Shown one piece after another: positions 5,425 to 10,432 of a stretch of 10,432 nucleotides of DNA. The translations under genes and the position numbers were made by a program. This DNA is from Spirochaetales bacterium (GTDB lineage Bacteria > Spirochaetota > Spirochaetia > DSM-27196 > SLST01): positions 1 to 10,432 of the forward strand of contig SLST01000373.1 in the NCBI GenBank assembly GCA_007130265.1. Reading direction: 5' to 3'. Numbering within the stretch: the stretch's first letter is position 1; every line of letters starts with the position of its first letter. The notes under the pieces were generated by a model. The model did not search any database and had not been told where the DNA came from. It saw only the letters and a list, made by a program, of their open reading frames with translations.

Positions 5425-7638
5425 CTGTCTGCAGGTAAGCGGTCGTCCACGGACGGCGAGCGAGTACATACGCTCAACGCCCAGTCCTGGGAGGTCTCTC
5501 AGCGCAATCCAGGCCTGGCGCTACGGCTCGCCGAAGATGCTCTTGAGCACGCCGACGGGGAGGAGACGGGTGCGGCCGGCGCTCACCTGAACGCCGGGTG
5601 GGCTCTCATCAACCTGGGACAATACGAGGAGGCGGTGAGTCACCTCGCCGTAGCCGAAGAGCAGTTTCGCTCGTTGGACGATCTCGATGGTACGGCCAAG
5701 ACGCTGAATGCGCTGGGAGTGCTCTCGTTTCGTGTCGGCGAGTACGATCAGGCGCAGCGGATCTGGCAACAGACGCTCGGAATGGCCGAGCAGTCCGGCA
5801 GTGTCAGACGCCGGATTGCGGCGCTGAACAATCTGGGCGAGCTTCACTTCGAACGAGGCGACTTCTCCTCGGCTTCGCAGTGCTATACAAAGGCTCTCGA
5901 CCTCGCCTCCGAGCTCAGCGACGAAGGGATCCTGGCCGTTATACGGATGAACCTTGGTCGCATCTTTCTTGAGAACGGCGAGTTCGACGCCGCCGATGAC
6001 GCCCTCAGCGACGCCGTCGATCTCGCGGCTGCCGCCGGCGATATGGTCGCCGAGGCGGAAGCGCTGACCCAGCTCGGGCGGCTCGAGTTCCTTCGCCACG
6101 GACGATCGGACAAAGAGCGGACCGGTGAGCGGCTCCACCTGGAGGGCATTTCCCGCTTCGAGGAGATCGACTATCCGGCTGGTGTGATCGCGGCGACCGA
6201 GAGCCTTGCTGAGATACTGATCGAGGCGGGACGGCTGGATGAGGCTGAAGAGCACCTGCGTCACGCGATCGATCTCGCAACTTCATCCGACGGCCCCATG
6301 ACGTCGAGTGACCGAATCCGGACGCTTGCCGATCGGCTCGAGAAGGCCGGCGACGTCGCGAGGGCGCTGGAAGTCATGCGGTGGGGCCTGACGGTCCAGC
6401 GTGACCGCAGCGGGCAGGAAACCGCCCGTCGGGTCCGGACGCTCCAGGCCAGGCACGAGACCGACCAGGCGCGGATGGAGGCGAGGATCATCAGCCTTCG
6501 AAACGTCGACCTTCGCGAGAAGTCGGAGGCGCTCGAAGCGTCGAATGCCAAGCTGCAGCTGATGCACCGTATTGGCTCGGAGTTGACGTCGACGCTCGAC
6601 CTTGACGAGATAACGCAGCGGCTGCACGACCGCCTGAGCGACCTGATGAGCGTGGACGTCTTCGGGATCGCCTTCCTTCGCGAGGAAGACGGTATCCTCG
6701 ATTTTGCGCTTCTCATCGAGGACGGTCAACGCATCACGCCGTTCACCGTTCCCGTCTCGAGCACCCAAAGCTTTGCCGGGTGGGTGGTCCGCAACAGACA
6801 GGAGATCTGCCTGAACGACGCCGACAGGTACGATCATCGGTACGTGACTGAACGAAAACCGGTCACGGCGAAGCGTTGCCGGTCGATGGTATTCCTTCCG
6901 CTTGAGTTCGAGGAGCGGATCATAGGCGTACTGACGCTGCAGAGCGGCCGGAGGCACCAGTACGACGGTGAGAAGATGGATATTCTGCGTCTGCTCTCGC
7001 CCTACATCGCCATCGCCCTCGAGAACGCGAGCAAGCTGCAGACAATTGAACGACTGAATCAGGCGCTCGAGCAGGAGAAGCGGCAGCTGCAGCTCGCCTA
7101 TGAGCAGATTGCGCACATGGCGAATCACGACACGCTGACCGAGCTGCCCAACCGCCGCCTCTTCGCGGAGCTCGTCCGTGAGCATCTCGCGCTCGCCCGC
7201 CGACGGTCTGCGGTCTTCGGACTGCTCTACATAGACCTCAACAACTTCAAGCCGATCAACGATACGTTTGGACACGAGGCCGGTGATCGGGTGCTCATAA
7301 GCATCGCCGAGCGCCTACGCGCAACGGTGCGCGAGTCCGATACCGTTTCACGAATCGGAGGCGATGAGTTCGTCCTCGTGGTGCACGAGGTGGGATGTGC
7401 CGAAGACGCAAAGGCGATCGGAGATAAGGTGCTCATGGCGATACGCGAACCGATCGATGTGGGAGGACAGGTCTGCAGGATCGATGCGAGTATCGGCGTC
7501 AGCCTCTACCCCGAGCACGGTGAAGACTACGAGGCGCTGCTCAACGCAGCTGATGCCGCGATGTACCGCGTCAAGCAGTCGAACCCCGGGGGCGCAGTCG
7601 GCGTCCCGGGCCTACCGCTCACGGACGGTCACGTCTGA
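5425..7638 (+). CDS. TPR-GAF-GGDEF diguanylate cyclase, cytoplasmic
   Basis: It probably makes cyclic di-GMP from two GTP in response to a protein partner or a small ligand. Counting from CTG 5425 (737 residues): TPR-type helical repeats ~20-320 (e.g. LNNLGELHFERGDFSSA), a coiled coil ~350-385, a GAF sensor ~388-537, a second coiled coil ~537-565, and the GGDEF domain ~564-718. The active site is intact (RIGGDEF, GGDEF at 645-649), as is the product-inhibition site RxxD (RESD, 636-639), five residues before it. There is no signal peptide or membrane helix. Start choice: the first ordinary in-frame start is GTG 5635, but it falls mid-way through a TPR helix, and the 70 upstream codons encode good TPR sequence with GC-rich third positions back to a stop at 5407. 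The only in-frame candidate with a strong ribosome binding site is CTG 5425. The 3' end overlaps the converging Nudix gene by 27 bp. Confidence 0.88.
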   Translation: MSAGKRSSTDGERVHTLNAQSWEVSQRNPGLALRLAEDALEHADGEETGAAGAHLNAGWALINLGQYEEAVSHLAVAEEQFRSLDDLDGTAKTLNALGVLSFRVGEYDQAQRIWQQTLGMAEQSGSVRRRIAALNNLGELHFERGDFSSASQCYTKALDLASELSDEGILAVIRMNLGRIFLENGEFDAADDALSDAVDLAAAAGDMVAEAEALTQLGRLEFLRHGRSDKERTGERLHLEGISRFEEIDYPAGVIAATESLAEILIEAGRLDEAEEHLRHAIDLATSSDGPMTSSDRIRTLADRLEKAGDVARALEVMRWGLTVQRDRSGQETARRVRTLQARHETDQARMEARIISLRNVDLREKSEALEASNAKLQLMHRIGSELTSTLDLDEITQRLHDRLSDLMSVDVFGIAFLREEDGILDFALLIEDGQRITPFTVPVSSTQSFAGWVVRNRQEICLNDADRYDHRYVTERKPVTAKRCRSMVFLPLEFEERIIGVLTLQSGRRHQYDGEKMDILRLLSPYIAIALENASKLQTIERLNQALEQEKRQLQLAYEQIAHMANHDTLTELPNRRLFAELVREHLALARRRSAVFGLLYIDLNNFKPINDTFGHEAGDRVLISIAERLRATVRESDTVSRIGGDEFVLVVHEVGCAEDAKAIGDKVLMAIREPIDVGGQVCRIDASIGVSLYPEHGEDYEALLNAADAAMYRVKQSNPGGAVGVPGLPLTDGHV

Positions 7639-8070
7639 GTAGACCATCGCGTCGCCGTCAAAGACGAATCGTCCCTCCACGTACTTACCGGCAAGGACCA
7701 CTGGAAGCCAGTGCTCGTCGTCGGCCCACATCCGTCCGTACGGTATCGCGTTGAGCGGGGCCCAGAAGGGGATTGCCTCGTCGGTCTCCTGCGGAGCACC
7801 GGCAAACCGCTCGGAGACGAAGACGTATACGGTCAACGAATAGCCGTCGCGAAAGGCGAAGTGCAGCGTCGCGTGCTCGACGGGACGCTGCGTCTCCATG
7901 CCCACCTCTTCGCGCGTCTCGCGAACCGCGGCCTGTACGGCGGTCTCTCCCTCTTCGATCCGTCCTCCGGGACCGTTGATCTTCCCTGCCCCCAGCCCGC
8001 GCTTCTTGTGAATCAGGAGCACTTCGCCGTCCCGGCGGAGGAAGGTGATGACCGCGCGCTCCCGCGGCAT
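7612..8070 (-). CDS. MTH1-like Nudix hydrolase (probable oxidised purine nucleoside triphosphatase)
   Basis: It probably hydrolyses oxidised nucleotides such as 8-oxo-dGTP or 2-hydroxy-dATP to monophosphates, keeping them out of DNA. At 152 residues it is close to human MTH1 (156). The Nudix box is at 36-58 (G36, E42, R50-E51, E54-E55, G57), with Thr where a hydrophobic residue is usual. Beyond the box it shares MTH1 features: KKRGLGAGKINGPGG (22-36, with Asn32 matching MTH1 Asn33) and MWADDEHW, whose Trp115, Asp117 and Asp118 match MTH1 Trp117, Asp119 and Asp120 that bind the base. MTH1 Phe27 is Leu26 here. I chose the ATG at 8070 because it fits family length; an ATG at 8187 would add 39 residues running through the promoter of the divergent pyrophosphatase gene. 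A clear ribosome binding site is lacking. The function is strong by family, the exact substrate is inferred. Confidence 0.88.
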   Translation of the reverse strand: MPRERAVITFLRRDGEVLLIHKKRGLGAGKINGPGGRIEEGETAVQAAVRETREEVGMETQRPVEHATLHFAFRDGYSLTVYVFVSERFAGAPQETDEAIPFWAPLNAIPYGRMWADDEHWLPVVLAGKYVEGRFVFDGDAMVYSDVTVRER

Positions 8071-8122
8071 GAACGAATCCCAGTCGTATCCTATCGCGTC
8101 CTGCACAGTGATTCCCCATGAA

Positions 8123-8152
8123 TTGATGCGTGAGAACAATGTATGGTAGAAT
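8123..8152 (+). promoter_or_regulatory. Probable sigma-70 promoter of the membrane pyrophosphatase gene
   Basis: A -35 TTGATG (8123-8128) and a -10 TAGAAT (8147-8152) are 18 bp apart, with transcription expected to begin near 8159, leaving a ~45-nt leader. Both hexamers are close to consensus and the surroundings are richer in A+T than the genes. Confidence 0.55.
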
Positions 8153-8162
8153 GCGTCGCGAA

Positions 8163-8173
8163 GGCGAATCGCC
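8163..8173. promoter_or_regulatory. Small palindrome in the pyrophosphatase leader
   Basis: GGCGA-A-TCGCC is a perfect inverted repeat just after the predicted transcription start. It could be an operator or a small hairpin in the leader; it is short enough to be chance. Confidence 0.25.
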
Positions 8174-8190
8174 GCCAAGAAAACCATAGA

Positions 8191-8198
8191 AAGGGAAG
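8191..8198 (+). promoter_or_regulatory. Ribosome binding site of the membrane pyrophosphatase gene
   Basis: AAGGGAAG lies 6 nt before the ATG at 8205 (8 nt from its AGGGA core), in support of that start. Confidence 0.65.
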
Positions 8199-8204
8199 TT
8201 CGCT

Positions 8205-10382
8205 ATGATAGGATTTGTAGTAGTCGCTGTTGTCGGCGCACTCGCGTTTGCCGCCGTCAACTTTTACGGTGTCAAGCGCCTCGACACCGGCACGCCGCTC
8301 ATGCAGGAGATCGCCGCCGCGATCCAGGATGGTGCGGATGCCTTTATCACTCACGAGTACAAGGTCATCCTCGGGATCGCGAGCATCATCGCCGTCCTGC
8401 TCGGAGTGGTCGTGTCGTGGTACACCGGCGTTGCGTTCATCCTCGGCGCCTTCATGAGCGCCTCGGCTGGATGGGTCGGGATGAAGATCGCCACGCTCTC
8501 GAACGTGCGTGTGTCGAACCGTGCGCGAGAGACCGGGAGTCTCGGCGAGACGCTGCAGGTGGCGTTCCGCGGAGGGAGCGTCATGGGGCTCTCCGTCGGC
8601 GGATTCGCGCTGCTCGGGCTCGGGTTGATCTACGTGGTCTTTGGCGTGCTCTTCGGTCAGACGAGCGTCGAGGGGCTCGTGATCGAGATCAACTGGATCG
8701 GGATCAACTTCATCCCGTTCACGATGACCGTCTCCGGCTACGCCCTCGGCTGTTCGATCATCGCCATGTTCGACCGCGTCGGCGGCGGTATCTACACAAA
8801 GGCCGCCGACATGGGCGCGGATCTCGTTGGCAAGACGGAGGCCCACATACCCGAGGATGATCCGCGGAACCCGGCAACGATCGCGGACAACGTGGGCGAC
8901 AATGTGGGCGACGTCGCCGGGCTCGGGGCGGACCTGCTGGAAAGCTACGTCGGATCGCTCATCTCGAGCGTCGTGCTCGCGGCGTACATGTACTACACCA
9001 CGACACAGGCGCCTGAGCCGATGAGCGAGAGTCTGATAGGAAAACTGATCTCGTACCCCATCATGTTCGCATCGATCGGCGTGGTCGCGTGCATGGTCGG
9101 CATCCTCGTGCTGCTGCTCAAGAAGGTGTCGGATCGCCCGCATCGGGAGCTCAACATCTCAACCTGGCTGAGTGCGATTCTGACGCTCATTGGAACGGGT
9201 GTTCTGACATGGGTGCTCTTCCGCGATGAGGTGTTTACCCCCATTCTTGGCTTCAACCTTGGGACGCTGTCGCCGTGGTTCGCCGCGATCCTCGGTATCG
9301 TCAGCGGTATCGTGATCGGGCAGATCGCCGAGTACTTCACGAGCTACGACTACCAGCCCACCCAGAAGATCGCCGCTGCCAGCCGCCAGGGGACCGCGCT
9401 GACGATCACGCAGGGGCTTGCCGTCGGCATGAAGTCGGTGTTCTTCCCGATTCTGATGCTGGCCATTGCGGTCATCGGTGCGAATGCAATCGCCGGTCTC
9501 TACGGCGTGGCGATGGCGGCGATCGGTATGCTGAGCTTCGTGGTGGCGACCGTATCCGTCGATACCTACGGCCCGATCGCCGACAATGCCGGCGGGATCA
9601 GCGAGATGTCGAAGCTCGACCCCCACGTTCGCGAGATCACCGACGAGCTCGACTCGGTGGGGAACACCACCGCCGCGATCGGCAAGGGGTTCGCGATCGG
9701 GTCGGCGGCGCTCGCCGCGCTTTCACTCTTTGCCTCGTACCTCTACTCGCAGGCGGGACCGGAGAACGTGCAGGGGGCGTACGTGCTCCTGCTCGACATG
9801 ATCAACCCGATGACGCTTGCCGGGGGGCTCATCGGCGCCGCGCTTCCGTACCTCTTTTCGGGCATCCTCGTCGAGGCGGTGGCGAATGCCGCGCGCAAGA
9901 TGGTAGACGAGGTCCGCCGCCAGTTCCAGGCCGATCCCGGGATACTGACCGGAGACTCCAAGCCTGATTACCGCCTCTGTATCGAGATATCCTCGGCCGG
10001 AGCCCTCTCGGAGATGAAGGGCCCTGCGCTCATCGCGGTCCTCACGCCGCTTCTGACCGGGTTTCTCCTCGGTCCGGATTTCGTCGGCGGCCTGCTGATC
10101 GGTACGACGCTGTCCGCGGTCATGCTCGCGCTCTTCACCGCCAACGCCGGTGGAGCGTGGGACAACGGGAAGAAATACATCGAGCACGGGCACCACGGAG
10201 GAAAGGGTTCGGAGGCGCATTCGGCCGGTGTCGTCGGTGACACCGTGGGCGATCCGCTGAAGGATACCGTGGGTCCTTCGCTCGACATTCTGATCAAGAT
10301 CATGGCGGTCGTTTCGCTCATCGCCGTAAGTGTCTTCCAGGAGTACAACCTTCTGAGCTTCCTCGCGGGTCTCTTCGGGTGA
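8205..10382 (+). CDS. hppA: K+-dependent membrane pyrophosphatase, probably Na+-translocating
   Basis: This integral membrane enzyme hydrolyses pyrophosphate and uses the energy to pump Na+ and/or H+ out of the cytoplasm. Its 725 residues form a mostly hydrophobic protein, in line with the 16 membrane helices of the family. Catalytic signatures are intact: GGGIYTKAADMGADLVGK (193-210), DDPRNPATIADNVGDNVGD (218-236) and, near the end, NAGGAWDNGKK and GDTVGDPLKDTVGPS. The GNTTAAIGKG motif (486-495) has Ala490 and Gly493, the K+-dependent type; K+-independent enzymes have Lys and Thr there. The semi-conserved glutamate of helix 6 is Glu246 (ADLLESYVG), the same number and context as Glu246 of the Na+-pumping T. 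maritima enzyme, whereas plant H+ pumps have it shifted. Some bacterial enzymes of this type pump both ions, so ion choice is inferred. It has its own promoter and ribosome binding site. Confidence 0.96.
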   Translation: MIGFVVVAVVGALAFAAVNFYGVKRLDTGTPLMQEIAAAIQDGADAFITHEYKVILGIASIIAVLLGVVVSWYTGVAFILGAFMSASAGWVGMKIATLSNVRVSNRARETGSLGETLQVAFRGGSVMGLSVGGFALLGLGLIYVVFGVLFGQTSVEGLVIEINWIGINFIPFTMTVSGYALGCSIIAMFDRVGGGIYTKAADMGADLVGKTEAHIPEDDPRNPATIADNVGDNVGDVAGLGADLLESYVGSLISSVVLAAYMYYTTTQAPEPMSESLIGKLISYPIMFASIGVVACMVGILVLLLKKVSDRPHRELNISTWLSAILTLIGTGVLTWVLFRDEVFTPILGFNLGTLSPWFAAILGIVSGIVIGQIAEYFTSYDYQPTQKIAAASRQGTALTITQGLAVGMKSVFFPILMLAIAVIGANAIAGLYGVAMAAIGMLSFVVATVSVDTYGPIADNAGGISEMSKLDPHVREITDELDSVGNTTAAIGKGFAIGSAALAALSLFASYLYSQAGPENVQGAYVLLLDMINPMTLAGGLIGAALPYLFSGILVEAVANAARKMVDEVRRQFQADPGILTGDSKPDYRLCIEISSAGALSEMKGPALIAVLTPLLTGFLLGPDFVGGLLIGTTLSAVMLALFTANAGGAWDNGKKYIEHGHHGGKGSEAHSAGVVGDTVGDPLKDTVGPSLDILIKIMAVVSLIAVSVFQEYNLLSFLAGLFG

Positions 10383-10386
10383 CGCC

Positions 10387-10432
10387 ATGGGCTGCGAATC
10401 CGCGGCAGATGTCACTGCAGACGCCGGTGCAG
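10387..10432 (+). CDS. Possible start of a further gene, cut by the window end
   Basis: An ATG 4 nt after the pyrophosphatase stop opens a frame that stays open for 15 codons to the window edge (MGCESAADVTADAGA). No strong ribosome binding site is seen and the piece is too short to identify. The last 18 bases also contain a CTGCA/TGCAG inverted repeat, so the segment may instead be non-coding. Confidence 0.25.
   Translation, partial: MGCESAADVTADAGA

Noticed and set aside
5303..5590. Plus-strand 95-codon open frame starting at TTG in the divergent intergenic region
   Set aside because: The product has no recognisable features, lacks a ribosome binding site, and overlaps the better-supported TPR frame.
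5521..6264. Minus-strand open frame of 247 codons opposite the TPR region
   Set aside because: GC-rich shadow; the plus strand encodes clear TPR repeats and the antisense product shows no recognisable domain.
6283..7275. Minus-strand open frame of 330 codons opposite the GAF-GGDEF region
   Set aside because: Long only because stop codons are rare in this frame of GC-rich DNA; the sense strand has an intact GGDEF protein.
8071..8187. N-terminal extension of the Nudix protein from ATG 8187
   Set aside because: It would run through the pyrophosphatase promoter and make the protein 39 residues longer than MTH1-type relatives; ATG 8070 fits the fold.
8091..9143. Minus-strand open frame of 350 codons opposite the pyrophosphatase
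   Set aside because: The product is His/Asp/Arg-rich low-complexity sequence typical of an antisense shadow, and the sense strand is a conserved membrane enzyme.

Overview
The window is GC-rich, gene-dense DNA from a Gram-negative-type bacterium: there are two exported or envelope proteins with signal peptides, and one of them ends in a C-terminal Phe like an outer-membrane beta-barrel. The surface-repeat family, the TPR-GAF-GGDEF architecture and the T. maritima-like pyrophosphatase would fit a free-living, high-GC spirochaete. That placement is an inference at moderate to low confidence; there is no rRNA or other marker to settle it. I see no mobile element, CRISPR array, tRNA or rRNA.

Layout. 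(1) Positions 2-1811, plus strand: the 3' part of an exported LysM-LysM-degenerate LytM protein (NlpD-like), followed 37 bp later by an RpoS/RpoD-type sigma factor. This resembles the nlpD-rpoS order of proteobacteria. (2) Positions 1821-5271 (or 5310), minus strand: a compact three-gene operon, read from the right as ECF sigma factor, then a single-pass membrane anti-sigma-like protein, then a secreted caspase-like protease fused to surface repeats and a probable outer-membrane C-terminus. The spacings are 7 and 0 nt. (3) Positions 5425-7638, plus strand: a cytoplasmic TPR-GAF-GGDEF diguanylate cyclase, divergent from the operon, whose first ~70 residues seem to begin at a CTG codon. (4) Positions 7612-8070, minus strand: an MTH1-like Nudix hydrolase whose 3' end overlaps the cyclase gene tail-to-tail by 27 bp. 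(5) Positions 8205-10382, plus strand: a complete membrane pyrophosphatase of the K+-dependent, probably Na+-pumping type, with its own promoter. The last 50 bp may hold the start of another gene.

How they may work together. Most genes here are regulatory or stress-related: two sigma factors, one anti-sigma-like protein, one c-di-GMP synthase, an oxidised-nucleotide cleaner and a PPi-driven ion pump. The most unusual unit is the sigma / anti-sigma / exported caspase operon. It has the layout of a transmembrane signalling cassette in which an envelope protease is co-expressed with its own regulator. The physical link is seen in the sequence; the signalling role is inferred.
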